DNA from: Apophysomyces variabilis
Taxonomy: Eukaryota > Mucoromycota > Mucoromycetes > Mucorales > Mucoraceae
Direction of reading: 5' to 3'
Assembly: GCA_002749535.1 (NCBI GenBank)
Contig: MZZL01000059.1
Location: forward strand, 17,347 to 81,346
Length of the DNA: 64,000 nt
This document shows positions 1 through 11,485 of the stretch, in pieces (the first letter of the stretch is position 1; each line of letters begins with the position of its first letter). The notes beneath the pieces were generated by a model that did not search any database, had not been told where the DNA came from, and was given only the letters and a program-made list of their open reading frames with translations. A program made the translations under genes and the position numbers.

Positions 1-716
1 GGTGCGCTATTCGTATGGCATCTACCACGCCATGGACCTCCCCGTCATATCCGGGGATACAATTGACGTTACTTGCCTTCGCAATAAGCTTACTTTGAAT
101 CTTATCACCCATGGCGGCGATAGAATGGGCAGTGGGTCCAACAAACTTGATTTCTGCTGCTTCTAATTCCCGAACAAATGCCGGATTTTCACTAAGAAAA
201 CCGTAGCCAGGATGTATTGCATCCGCTCCGGATTGCCTTGCTGCTTTCAGGATCTGATCGATTGAAAGATAGGATTCCGTTGCTGGTCCAGGCCCAATGT
301 AGAATGCTTCGTCCGCAAGTTTAACATGCAATGCGTTATAATCCAGATCTGAATAGACAGCTACGGTTTTAATTCCCATTTTTCGGGCTGTTCTGATAAT
401 TCGACATGCAATTTCACCCCGGTTGGCCACTAAAAGCTTGTCAAAGGTCTATATCATCATACATATACCAATTACATTAGTGAAAGATCATAGTAATATA
501 AAATGGAATAATCCTTACTTTTTTGAACAAGGGCATTTGGACGAGACCGGGTCGATCTATTTTCCGGGAAACCGTTGACATGAGGAGGCGGCGTTGAGCA
601 TACCGATGTAGAGCAACGTTCAGGGCACCATGACAACGCTCTGCCTTACGGCACACATAGACAGTCATTGATCTTCTAAGGCATTGTTTTACAGTGTCCA
701 GAGTACGGAGCAGCAT
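1..716 (-). CDS. PCCA: Propionyl-CoA carboxylase alpha subunit, 5' part (biotin carboxylase domain)
   Basis: The biotin-carboxylating subunit of a mitochondrial acyl-CoA carboxylase, which makes methylmalonyl-CoA from propionyl-CoA. Exon 1 (519-716) encodes 66 residues rich in Arg and Leu with no acidic run, as expected for a mitochondrial presequence. A GTAAGG...TATAG intron (449-518) follows. Exon 2 (<1-448) begins [17 protein letters not shown], the biotin carboxylase N-terminus, and continues with [10 protein letters not shown] and AMGDKIQSK. The [10 protein letters not shown] stretch fits propionyl-CoA carboxylase better than pyruvate or methylcrotonyl-CoA carboxylase, but that choice rests on memory of the family. 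The gene is cut by the window edge inside the domain. The biotin carboxylase fold is certain; the substrate is probable. Confidence 0.88.
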
Positions 717-1150
717 GGCCGTCTTGTGTGGCCGGGGGACGAGTCGACAGTGAGAAAAACGTTACCGAAAAAAAGGTGGGGAAAATGATTTGTGCACCTT
801 CTCGGGCACACCACCTTTTCCAGGCCCGCTTTTGGAGTTTCAAATAAACTGCTTGGTCCAGACCTTGATCCCATGTTGAAAGTAAAAAGCAAAGAACAAA
901 GGGTATGCCAGAAGGTAATGTATCAATTAACAAGAGACTGTGTTTCACTGAACATACATGTGCAAAGCAATAACAGTTATTTTTCGTCGTATGTATTTCG
1001 TCCATATAACATTAATTCCCAATGGGCTATTTTTTACTTAATAGAAAATAGTACATCAGGGACCAGAAATAGCTCAATAGCAACTGATGGAGACCAGAAG
1101 TAACCCATCCTTCCCATAGTGTAGGGTACAAGAGAGCTGGATTTGGGTTT
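717..1150. other. Intergenic, no gene supported
   Basis: This stretch is upstream of the minus-strand PCCA gene and holds its promoter. Short open frames on both strands show no recognisable motif and no splice structure. Confidence 0.5.
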
Positions 1151-2880
1151 CTGCTCGATCTAGATGCAGATGATAAATTTACAAGCAACATGGCTAAAAT
1201 TTTTGAGAACGCATGACTATAGCACCCTTCAGCACTATAATGCTTACTGGTTCAACACCGAATAAAAGGCGTTGTCCAGAATAGATGTATGAAGCTTGAG
1301 AAAAGCTGAAGCGCAATTGCAAGAAATATCAGACCATAAATCGCAATGATGAATATATAAGAGGCGTCATTAATGGATTGGGTAACCGTGTCAAACAGTT
1401 GGGAAAAAGTGACGCAGGAAATAATCGGAGAAGTGACTAAAGTCAGGCAAAGAATTCCATCAGCTTAGAGGACTGATGCGTGATTTATCCAAGGCTCGTA
1501 CAGCAGAGTCATTTAAGAAAAGTACAACGCAACCGGTCGCTTACGACAAGTAAAACACATGAGATCTGAGACGCAACTAGCCCTTAACACTGCGAAACGA
1601 AATTTCTTTCATTGTAGATCAGCAAGATACAATGGAAACCATTCAAATAAACAAACTTAAGTAAATCTCTTCAGGCATTGGATACAATCTGTTAAGCAGC
1701 GCAAAGAAAAAATCGAGCCGGATGACAGCTGCCCAACGCCAATGAAGCTTGGTTGTGAGGATACACCCGAGCATATGAAGCTCAATAATCTACCGGAAGA
1801 TACAACAACATATGCTGGGGACAGGCTATGGTATAGTTACGATGTCAACAACTGTCAGCATTCCCCAATCTCGCTTTGATTTCCATATGAAACTCTATAA
1901 CAGATATCAAGCATTAGTCAATCATGACGAAGAAACACCCTGTCGAGCTTGATGAGGCTGACCAACAGTTCTTGAAGTCTCCAAATGCATACAAAATCAC
2001 TGCAAAGGAGTTGGGATTGGACCACTACGTGGGTAGCAGTGCGTAGAAGTAGACAAGAAAGAAAGAAAGAGTAAGATGGTCACAACAGTTGAACTCATCA
2101 GCATGACTGATGCAATTCATTCTGGCATATAGACATCTAAAGGACGATGCGCTACAGAAACAGAGAAATTGTTGTCGACCAACAGTATTCAATAGTCAAA
2201 CACTGTCGAACAGGCTACTGAACGGCACAAGATTGGTAAAACGAGTGTCACGATACATCCTCTGATTAACTATCTTGTTAAATCGTTCAAAAAGAAAAGG
2301 AGAACCTTTGAAAAAATCTTATCACTCCCACATCGAACGAAAAGTTGGAAATATCTCATCGTAAAAAAAGATGCAGTGTATAGAAGCAGCCTATGAAGAG
2401 GGGAAGAATGTGATACAGAATGGAGGCAGTGGAAAGAAGACCGCGGTTTTATGCATCGGTTCGCAAAGAACTGGTCTTGGCCTTCGAACAGGAGGGTATT
2501 CAAGGTGCCAAGTGGTTTAGAAGACTTCGTCATCAGATAGCACCAGTTGTCATGACAAACGAATATTGGAAACAGCTAAGCGTGTGTTTCTTGCTACGAG
2601 AAGGTGGCAAGGCCAAAAAGAAAAGAAGTTATTGACGGGAAGGTGAAGACTGTATCGGTGAATGAAGCTTCTATGGCCAAAATCCTCGTTGAATAGCGGT
2701 AAAGACTGGGCCACGCTACCAAAAGCCAGGATGCAATGGCTGCAGTAGCGATCGGCACCTCAGCAATTTCAACCATAAAAATGACTCCATTCTGTCCATA
2801 CATCAGCCAATTCAATGCTGATTTGAAAAATGTTGAGATGCCCACTCTGTCGGCTGGCTGACACGAAGGAACGGTCCATG
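1150..2880 (+). pseudogene. Decayed Fanzor/TnpB-like (IS605 OrfB-type) gene
   Basis: Pieces of a TnpB/Fanzor-like protein can be read on the plus strand through several stops and frameshifts. Near 2010 the frame reads KITAKELGL. Around 2420-2500 it reads a Gly-rich CIGSQRTGLG stretch, then IAPVVMTNEYW at 2537-2570, which matches the NEY/DEY element before the zinc finger. One finger Cys is readable (SVCF). Near 2733 the stretch QDAMAAVAIG resembles the RuvC-III NRDxxAA motif with the Arg lost. The frame closes near 2860. Family assignment comes from this ordered set of motifs, remembered from Mucorales proteins. It is clearly dead: no frame longer than about 70 codons survives. The 5' limit is uncertain. 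Confidence 0.6.
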
Positions 2881-3269
2881 ACACAGGCCAGGACCATGGC
2901 CCCAGCCGGTAAGTTTCAATTGGGCTATCATGCTATTTGAACAACTCACTATTTCTTGTGCTGTCATGCATTTTGGAACTTGCATGCCGTTGTTTGCTGC
3001 ATCGTTTCAGTTGTTTCCTCCGAAATTTTTCATATACCTTTTCATTATCTAAAGCTGGCTCAATTTTCCTCTCCAGCCTAACTGATAGAATTGTTCTCTT
3101 TCTCCCAACCGTGCGCACTTATTGCTTTATTGGAAACCATCCAGATTGGGAAGCTTTTTAACTATCGGTAAAACGTTTTGCGCTGGAGTGACTGTAATTC
3201 TTTTCGCGCCCATTGAGATCTGGCGGCCGCTGAACGTTACTGGTTCCCCAAACTTGATATTCTGAAAGA

Positions 3270-4252
3270 ATGAACGAATTCTATGAATCAATAGATATAA
3301 ATATTCGATGGTCTGATGGCCAGGACATCGTATTGAGAGTGTCACCCATTCAACATACCATTTTGGACATTAAGCATATGGCAAGTAGAGACGTTTCTCG
3401 AGTTTCGATGGTCGGACATGCTTACAATCGCTTTTGCAGATTCGTGAAACGGTTTCGAAAGCGCTTGGAAAAAATATTCGCTTGATCCATAACGGACGTA
3501 TACTGGAAGACTCCTGTAAACTATGCGAGTACGGCATAGGTCGTTTACCAGCAGCCAACTCGAAAGCGAAAGTTCCACCACCGGCACCTGTGTATCTGCA
3601 TTGCTCGATATCGGATTATGTACCAGAGACAAGACCAAATGCAAGTATTACTTAATTCATGCGAAAAAAGATGTATATCAACCGAATGCGTTTGCTTAGG
3701 ATCCACCGCAAATAACGCCTATGACAGGCTTCGATCGGCTGCGAGAGTCGGGATTCAACGAGGAGGAAATCCGAAGTATTCGCACACAATTCCATCGAAT
3801 GCATGGAACTGCATATGATGGCGGCGGTAAATATAGATCCACAAGAGCAGGCATGGGTAGAGCACTGACAGTGGATGTATAGAGCCTACCGATCAGATAC
3901 GACAATTAGAAGAACAATGGATGGATAGCACAGGGGAAGTGTTGCCTGATGGAAGTACGTTTCTTATCTGTGAATGATAAATTGCCTGTCTTACGCCCTG
4001 TTTCTATTGCAGCTATTCAGGGTGCTTACAAGGAAATGATGTGGGGTTTAATGCTTGGCTTTTTCCTTGGTGTTCTATGCTTGTTTTGGTTTCGAGAATC
4101 TGTTTTCACTCGAAGACACCAAATGGGTAAGTGTACGGCAAATAGAGAACGTAAACGAATTATTTACTATTATCGTTGGTTTGGTGCGAATAGGAATTGT
4201 TGCTGGCATGCTAATCAATGTGTCCTTTGGTGTACTGCACGTTTATTACTGA
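3270..4252 (+). CDS. DSC3: Dsc3-like subunit of the Golgi/ER DSC E3 ubiquitin ligase complex
   Basis: Six exons give a 227-residue protein: 3270-3380, 3440-3640, 3700-3826, 3883-3954, 4013-4126 and 4194-4252. The N-terminus is a ubiquitin-like fold (INIRWSDGQDIVL, then IRLIHNGRILEDS), followed by a Pro-rich stretch ending VYLHCSISDY. The middle part has GFDRLRESGFNEEEIRSIR. The C-terminus carries two hydrophobic segments: MMWGLMLGFFLGVLCLFWF and the end reading GIVAGMLINVSFGVLHVYY. That is the DUF2407/Dsc3 architecture. In other fungi the complex ubiquitinates Golgi/ER membrane proteins, including SREBP activation in fission yeast. Introns 1 and 2 start with GCAAGT and not GT; the phases fit only with these GC donors. 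The gene sits between two transposon relics but is itself intact. Confidence 0.85.
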
Positions 4253-5040
4253 AATCTTCACACTTTCCTTTTATACCATTATTAATATCATTTTTTTCCT
4301 GTACATGTTTTCCTTTTACTTCTTCATTTTCTTTTGCTCTTCATTACTTTTGTTATATACGTTGTATTCAAGCCGACTTATCTTTTTTTTAAAGCTGAAC
4401 AAAGCAAATTGACATATCAGGATTTTTGCAACCTCTACTTGTCATAGAGGATACTCGGGGACAGATCCCGAGATGATACGCTTGACGACGTGCGTGTTTC
4501 GGATGATCAGATCGTTTGCACAGTGACGTAGATATGGATAGTTTGAATATCTAAGATTGACCTATCGTAATCGAAATTAAACAAAAATTTTATCAACCAT
4601 CTGAATGGTAGCATGCAATAACATTCGGTCATTCACTATTTCTTACTACTAGTTTAGTCAAGTAGAAAGCATACTTTTCTTTTCCCAGTCCTTGGAATGA
4701 GTGGTTTGCTTATTATTATTAATAATGATACTATATACTACAAAGGGCTCAGTAATGATATGTGTCAAAATTTGCCAAATCCACAAACTTTTGACGTACC
4801 GCATTGCCGTTAGATTCTGAAACATAAAGGTCATGCATTCTGAGTGAAAATTTGGCAATGCTTTTCGGGTAATCTCGGGAAAAACTTGTTTCCAAGTGAC
4901 CGCGAACCGCACTGTCTAATTATTTTCCAGAATATAGGAGTCAAGAGGAGGTAATCTAAACGTGCCGTTTAGCATATGGAAAATTAAACTAGGAATAATG
5001 TACTGGCGAATATGCGATGATTCATTTGTCATTCGAATAT
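4253..5040. other. AT-rich intergenic DNA
   Basis: Between DSC3 and the retroelement relic. It is AT-rich with poly-T tracts (4260-4395). No frame with recognisable motifs was found. Confidence 0.5.
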
Positions 5041-5500
5041 TATTAGCAATATTGCTATTCGTTTGGCGGGTAAATTCTACTATCATTATCCGTATGAACA
5101 ATGTTTATGAAGAAGGCCCTTACACTGTAGTCCGTCGTATACAAGGAGGCACCTATGTACTCCAAGAATAACAGGCATGCTTAAGTTGAGAGACTATGTA
5201 CCATCTGAACTGAAGCTCATTTCACACGATGACATCGAGGCCAAAGATGAACTCTAAGAAGTCCAAGCAATCCTTGGAAACAAAGGAACAGCTGGGAAAA
5301 GAGAATACCTTGTCAGCTGGAAAGGGTACTCTGCAGAAGATAACAGCTGGCTAAAACCTGATGCGTTTACAGACCCAGACTTCATTGACGTTTATTGGAG
5401 AAGACTTGGCAAGGTGAATAAACCTGCATGCAAAACCCAGAAACGAACAGGTAACAGCGCACAGACCCACTCGAAAAGACAACGTACTGCGTCTTAAAAC
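5040..5500 (+). mobile_element. 3' end of a decayed Ty3/gypsy pol gene: integrase C-terminus and chromodomain
   Basis: The frame near 5110-5170 reads EEGPYTVVRRIQGGTYVL, the typical end of a Ty3/gypsy integrase. After a stop it continues with LRDYVPSELKLIS and, from about 5262, a chromodomain: KREYLVSWKGY, then EDNSWLKPDAF and FIDVYWRRLG. This order and the LTR directly downstream identify a chromodomain-bearing gypsy element. Stops after Leu-Gln-Glu (about 5170) and in the middle (about 5256) show it is inactive. Upstream pol domains were not recognised in the window. Confidence 0.75.
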
Positions 5501-5623
5501 ACCGCACTTCCATTAGCATGGACACCGTTAAACTTCATACTTGCACCGTTACGCCGTTCATACATGTTACAGAGTCAAAATCCTCTTCAAAACGTCACCG
5601 GTCAACAACCTGGAGGGGGGTAA

Positions 5624-5895
5624 TGTCGTATTTCGACATACACACAGACCAATAAAGGTCTTCATATTACCCAAAGCAGTAATTAAAAGAATAATAAAGC
5701 GGAGATCGTAAAAAAGACTTCTTCTTGAACATGAAACCGATCTGACACAACAACAGTCTGGCTCAGGAACTCAGACATAACCTCTTTACCATGACTAAAT
5801 GAAAATCTACCATTGGCTATCCCAATGAAAAACCTTTCTTTATTATGAATATGTTTACCGATTGGTTCATCGTCTGTATCAAAGAAAATACGACG
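5624..5895 (+). repeat. LTR of the Ty3/gypsy element (3' LTR)
   Basis: A purine tract (GGAGGGGGG, 5612-5620) sits just before TGTCGTATTTC. About 270 bp later the sequence ends GAAAATACGAC, the inverted complement of the start. The purine tract acts as the plus-strand primer site of such elements. The last base pair of the inverted repeat is imperfect, so the exact end is uncertain by a base or two. No matching 5' LTR was seen in the window. Confidence 0.65.
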
Positions 5896-6383
5896 TAATA
5901 CCCGCTCACAGTTTAAATAAGACTTGGAATTTAAACTTAATAAAAAAACCCCTTCTCTCGAGATCTCAAGGATTTATTCTCGTTATCCATTTTTATCTCA
6001 AATCTCCCCCAGACTCAATACTCTTACAGTAAGAAAAAAGGTACGGAGAAAAGTTTGCGAAAGAAAAGGATGAGTAAAAGAAAAATGCAGATAACCCGTA
6101 AAAAAAGAGCAAAAATATACTAGAAACGCGTGATAAAAAAGCATTTATTCAATTTTTAGAAATTGTGCATACACTGTTTCTGTTGTAGAGGGAAATATAA
6201 CAAAGTAGGTTCTACCTGCTAAGTCAAAAGTGGTTGAGATATGAAATTTCACCATGTGGTAAAAAGGTGATGAAATCGCCTTTCGACAGCAGTGATAGCT
6301 TTTGTAAACCCGTTTATAGAGTCAAGTTCACTTAACTAAACAGTCTTTAAATATTTTATATTCTTAATTATTAATTACGTTTC
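5896..6383. other. Intergenic, no gene supported
   Basis: AT-rich DNA between the LTR and the 3' end of the F-box gene. No coding signal was seen; it should contain the polyadenylation region of the minus-strand gene. Confidence 0.5.
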
Positions 6384-7757
6384 CTACTCAGTGATATCCA
6401 TAGAATAATTTGCCCGTAGGGTTTGTAGGTTTGGATAGAGCTCTGGTAACTTCTGAAAAACTATTGGCTCTATGCTATATCCTATCACTTCCAGTACCTG
6501 CAAATTGGTGCTATGCCAGTTCAAAATAAGGTTACTGATAGTATCCTCTTGTGGACTTATAGTCACTTCATTAATCTCCAAAGTTGTCAAGGTTTTCTCA
6601 TATTTCTTCATGATTTTGCCCAAAACATTGCTATGAACTTTACCAAAAGTGATGGACAGCTCTTGAAGAGAGGTAAAGCGAGACATGACTGTATTCAATA
6701 CATCGTCTGTTGTAGAACGTGGGAGCAACAGCCTGTTAAGTTGTAGATTGACCCGTCTCAAAATACACTGTATATCTTCTTCTGTAATTCCTTTGGTACG
6801 TTTGAACCCAAGCGTAGTAATATGTTGGTAATCATATCTGCGCAACCATTTTGCTCCTTCTTCCGAAATGGTACAATTATGCATTTGCAATGAAAGGAGA
6901 TATCTCGGTAACTTTCTCATCGTTTCCGAGCCCAATTTACAATTAATAAATTCAATGCGACGTAACAGTGAGCATCCATGTAAAAATGCATGAATCAGAT
7001 CCTGGGCACAGTTGTTTAAGCAAAGTGAGCTCAGTGAATGGAAACACGAGACGACATCATAAATCGTCAAGCCATTGCAAAAAAAATATCGGCCGCCAAT
7101 TGTCAACGTCCGCAAAGATGATAACGATTGCTGAAATAGCGAAACATTTCTGGGCGTCAGAGGTTGAAAAAATCCAGGTACCAAGTATATATCCAACGAT
7201 TGTAACATTCGAACAGTTTCTCTAGCTTCTTGTTGCAAGAAAGAACTCGCGTCCAGATCGGATACACCAGCCAGATTAAGGTGTTTCAATAACGGAGATC
7301 TGCTGAAAATTTTCGTAAGTGTACCGTTATGGGCATAGTGACAATTGTATATGTTTAGACTCTCCAGACTGGTGCAATCAGCGGTCAATCTGTCAATCTG
7401 CTCATCCGATACAGGTTTCCGCATGCATAGTTTAGAAAGGTCGATACGTCGTACAAATGCTGCATAGTTATTCGGGGAATAGAAGCCGTCTGTACGTGTT
7501 TTACGTTGTTTTCCAGTTGCGTAGAAAAGATTTATGTAAGCCATGAGCTCGGATTCGGTTGAAATAGCAAGATTCCGATACAATCTAGAGGCGGCGACAT
7601 TAAACCATAGGCGGTTAACAGTCAGCAGGTGAGAGACATCACGTTTCGGCAACCAAGATAGTATGATGTCTATAACTTCCGGCGGAAAATCGCGCTTGAT
7701 CATTGTTAACAGACTTTCCACTTCAGCTTTCGCGGCCAACGCTACGGCCAACACCAT
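6384..7757 (-). CDS. F-box and leucine-rich-repeat protein
   Basis: An intronless 457-residue frame starting with ATG. Residues about 22-60 form an F-box-like segment (FPPEVIDIILSWLPKRDVSH, then VNRLWFNVAASRLYRNL). The rest has irregular leucine-rich repeats such as LESLNIYNC, LKHLNLAGVSD and LQELSITFG. Such proteins are usually substrate adaptors of SCF (Skp1-Cullin-F-box) ubiquitin ligases; the substrate cannot be told. Mucorales carry large, fast-changing sets of these genes. It is convergent with nothing close and faces away from CCS1, with a 135-bp divergent promoter region. Confidence 0.8.
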   Translation of the reverse strand: MVLAVALAAKAEVESLLTMIKRDFPPEVIDIILSWLPKRDVSHLLTVNRLWFNVAASRLYRNLAISTESELMAYINLFYATGKQRKTRTDGFYSPNNYAAFVRRIDLSKLCMRKPVSDEQIDRLTADCTSLESLNIYNCHYAHNGTLTKIFSRSPLLKHLNLAGVSDLDASSFLQQEARETVRMLQSLDIYLVPGFFQPLTPRNVSLFQQSLSSLRTLTIGGRYFFCNGLTIYDVVSCFHSLSSLCLNNCAQDLIHAFLHGCSLLRRIEFINCKLGSETMRKLPRYLLSLQMHNCTISEEGAKWLRRYDYQHITTLGFKRTKGITEEDIQCILRRVNLQLNRLLLPRSTTDDVLNTVMSRFTSLQELSITFGKVHSNVLGKIMKKYEKTLTTLEINEVTISPQEDTISNLILNWHSTNLQVLEVIGYSIEPIVFQKLPELYPNLQTLRANYSMDITE

Positions 7758-7892
7758 ACAAGCAATAATAAATAAATCTTTGCATTAAAGCGCTGTTTAA
7801 ATCTACTGCGTGTAGCAAGTTCATTAGCGTGATGTCACGCTAATTGATTTCTAGTGCATTTTCTAGTGTATGTGGTGTTGGCCATTTTATCA

Positions 7893-8864
7893 ATGGGTCA
7901 AAGACAATCTTCAGTGTCTCCCTCTGAGAAAAAACCATTCAAAGTATGTAAATACAGGGTAATACATTGCTGCTGATTTACCTTCGCCCATGTATTTCGA
8001 TGTTAGACGGAATTTGCCGTTCATTTCGAATCTCCATCTTGCACAGATGCTATTACAGACATGCTGCAGCAATTCCCAGGCATGCATACTTAATTTCCGC
8101 GCAATGGTTAATCAACGCTAGTTGTCTATTATTAGATATCAAACACTTTGAGGTGGATTTGGCTAATGAACGAGTGGTAGTTGAAGGACACGGTTAGTAA
8201 ATCGAAAGCGACAGGAAAAAAGCAAACCCTATCATTTTCAGCTGCTCCCTCAAAGATAGCTAAAGCATTGAAATCTACGGGAAGAACGGTCATCTTACGT
8301 GGTCAAGGGCCAGCCACTGGTGCAAGCCATGGGGGCGCGGCTGTCTGCATATTTGATACGTTTGGTGATAATCCTGCTTTACCCATGCCGTCCGATACAA
8401 ACGGACTAGCGCGATTCGTACAGATTGATAAAGAGACATGTTTGATTGATCTCACTGTGCAAGGACTTGCGCCAGGAAAGCACGGTGTCCATATTCATGA
8501 ACTGGGTGACATCTCGCGCGGGTGGATGTCTGCAGGCGATCATTTCAACCCAACAAACGAAGATCATGGTAACCATGTAGGTGACCTCGGTAATGTTGAA
8601 GTTGGTACCGATGGGTGGGGTGATCTCGTACTTGAAAGTTCCCGTGTGCGGGTGTCTGATGTTATCGGACGGAGCATGGTAATTACGGAAGGCGAAGACC
8701 CATGCTCACCTCTAAACTCATGGCAAGGTGGGCGGGGAGTGTTATCGGGGATTATTGCCAGGAGTGCTGGAACGTTTGAGAACATGAAAAAAGTGTGCGA
8801 CTGCTCAGGCAAGACATTATGGGAGGAAGCTCGTATTCAACAGGATAAAAAAGTTAGCAATTAA
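7893..8864 (+). CDS. CCS1: Copper chaperone for superoxide dismutase
   Basis: Four exons (7893-7943, 8007-8079, 8136-8192, 8242-8864) give 267 residues, close to other CCS proteins. Domain I (about residues 18-75) is HMA-like: TEFAVHFESPSCTDAI. Domain II (about 95-235) is a Cu/Zn-SOD-like fold with GVHIHELGD, GDHFNP and HVGDLGNV. Domain III ends with VCDCSGK, the CxC used to hand copper and a disulfide to SOD1. The usual MxCxxC of domain I reads FESPSC here, so the first Cys is a Ser. The SOD-like domain seems to keep most metal-binding His, but the last copper His position reads ITEGED. Intron 2 (8080-8135) starts with GC. Confidence 0.9.
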
Positions 8865-8978
8865 AAAACAAGCATGCAAAAATGCAGTGTACACGGAGCG
8901 GCATACTAGCTTAAGGAAGAATTTACCATGTTTTATGTTCGTTAGACACAATGAAGTGAAGATGATTAGATCCTTATG

Positions 8979-10085
8979 CTAGACTAACTTTCCAATGATG
9001 TCTTTGTCTTCCCTGGGAAGAGCATTGTGTATGCCAAACATGCGAAACAGCCCTGTGCATGCATCGTTCATTCTCTCAATGACAAAGAATATTGGCATAG
9101 ATCGTGGTAACGTCCACTGAGAGATATTTGAGTTGGCTGTGATTTCGAATGTCTTTGGTTCCGCCATGGATGCCATGATGATATACTAAATAGGACTAAG
9201 TTCAGAAATATCTTTGAATAAACACCCACTTACAGTGGGATAGATCAGTGCAAAGACTGCTCCAGCTCGTAACGTCGAAAGAAAGTATGTAACCGTTGTA
9301 GCGGGAAGACCTATCGTTTTTTGGGATTGATCAATTTGTCAATAAGTCCCTGGATTCCATACCAAATCCAATAAAATATGACCAATGTTGCTCTATGAAT
9401 CTCATGCGGCGTTGCACTGGCCAGCCCAGATACATCCATTTATATCTGTAAATTCGATAGTAAACAGCAAATACTTATTTTCGCCTCGTAGCAACTTACT
9501 CAAATGAGTAATAGGCCATAATGGCACAACTAATGGGGAAGGATAGGATGTACCCAATGTATGGAGTAGCGCGTAGCAACCAGGCAAATAGCGCGCAGCT
9601 GATATAAATGATTGCAAGCGACAACGAGCTGGATGAGCTTTCTACCGGTTTGCTGTCGCTGGTATCGAATGTGTATTTGGCGACCTGTTGGAAAAGCGTG
9701 CTATTCACTATCAGGCACAGCAGATACATTGGGTAGCCTGTTAAGGTCTGAGCTCTTAGTGTCGGCGGTAGCTGTCGGTTTTTACGTAGCTTGAACCGCT
9801 TACCACGTAGGAATAACCAAAGAAATGGTGATCAGAGGTTCCGTAAAATGTTTCTACTGCTAATAAGGAGCCCAGGTAGATGACCCCATTAAGGAATAAA
9901 GTCTTGATCGTGGCATTCCTTATCTCTGGCGATCTAAAGACATGGATCGAAGTTTAACGACATGGGCTGCCTTCTCGTATCATTTCCACTTGCGATAGTA
10001 ATAGATTCAGGGTCTGGCGCCAACAGAAAGCGTGCTTTACACCATGTAGGAAACATGACGCATGTCGAGAAACTTCCATAGACAT
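8979..10085 (-). CDS. EI24-like ER membrane protein
   Basis: Six exons (9994-10085, 9804-9933, 9500-9747, 9363-9445, 9234-9310, 8979-9185) give 278 residues. Multiple hydrophobic segments are visible: LFLNGVIYLGSLLAVE, YPMYLLCLIVNS, LSLAIIYISCALFAWLLRA and PYIGYILSFPISCAIMAYYSFEY. The line YPMYLLCLIVN plus IEQHWSYFIGFGLP is characteristic of the EI24/CysZ-like family, whose animal member acts at the ER in autophagy and import. Intron 1 (9934-9993) begins GCAAGT, and the phase fits only with this donor. The gene is convergent with CCS1, 115 bp apart. Confidence 0.85.
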
Positions 10086-11485
10086 AGCCTCGGGTGATAG
10101 TTTCAAAAAGAAAGAGATGTTACACCAACTAGGTAAACAGGGTATTGATCACTATCCAGTGAAAGGCAGACAGGGACTATTTTTTGATCCGATCCGATCC
10201 GCCAGCAATAAGTAGACAGAATGAGCACTGTAAAGGATAGGTGCGACAAAACAAACATACAGAGGCTAGACAGGGAAAGGTATATGTATACACAATAAGC
10301 AAGCGCTGTAACGATCATTGCTGGTTGCGGCCCTTCCGTGTCTGATGTGGAGCGCGATAATTTTATTTATGATACCTTGGAGAGTACTGTATATAGAAGG
10401 TATGTACAATACGACGCTAAACTACAAGTAATAGCAATGTTCTTGATAGACAAATGGCATCATTCAAATGATTTGCGTGTCCTAAAGTCTCTCAGGCTCA
10501 AAATCTTCGCTTCGTACCAGTTCTGCCCGGTTATGGTAATGAAGAAGCGTTTCAAGCTTTTCAATTCCGTCGATAACCACATGTTGATAGTGAAAGACGT
10601 ATTGTCTACGGTTTTTGTCGTTGCCATGTAACCTTATTTCTACCTCTGATGTACGATCATTAAAAAAGCCTTACGATAAGTACTGTGTAAAGTTAGCTTC
10701 CGTAAGATGTTATAGACAAGCAGGATAACAGTACAGAATTAATGACACTACTAGGAGTATCGTACCCTTCCTGAGTGCTGAATACTATCATTCTTGCTTT
10801 CGTATCTAGTTTTGGACCATCAAATTGAAAACGCATAATGATAGTCTACAGGCTGTTTGTGTAACGTTTCGTTCATGCACGGTTCATAAAAGCGAAACGG
10901 CAAAGTATCGAGATTGCGAACCGTTAACCAATCTTTATTCAGCTAGTTTCTAGGGCGAAATCGTAAGCTCCGGTTCCGTAATAATCAAAGTTTCGTCTAT
11001 GCATGGTAAAGCTCTAGAGATTTTGTAAAGGAATGCATTGAAATGGCACGGCCATACGTAAAGAGTTTATTTGGCTTACACGAGCACAGCAATACACCTT
11101 TCTTCCTGGGTGAGACGACTATCTACAAGCAACAGCTAGGTCATGGTATCAAATAGTCCACGTTAAGTTTATATGTTTTGGCTTACATGGACTGCGCTTC
11201 AGTTTAATGTTCTTCATAGGTGTAAAATACTAACTAACCGCTGTACAACTGATTGGCTTTGGCCTACCATGGATGTTTTAAGTATGGAGCATCAGACAAA
11301 AGGTCATAGTTGCTTTAGACATAACTGTGAAAGTGACACAGATTGAAGAAGGATGGTGTTCTTGCTGAAAAGGGAATTCTCCAAACCAAACTTACGTGCG
11401 TGTGACGTGTAGGTTTCATAATGATGGAAAAATGTCCAGCCATTTTTTTGCGGCCCTTTTTTTTCCCAACTTTGCACCATACCGA
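10086..11485. other. Intergenic with an unassigned coding-like fragment
   Basis: A 97-codon plus-strand frame (10338-10631) starts with GTG, and the opposite strand reads YVFHYQHVVIDGIEKLETL near 10560-10610. Either could be a relic, but no family was recognised and no splice structure connects them. The rest shows nothing. Confidence 0.3.
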
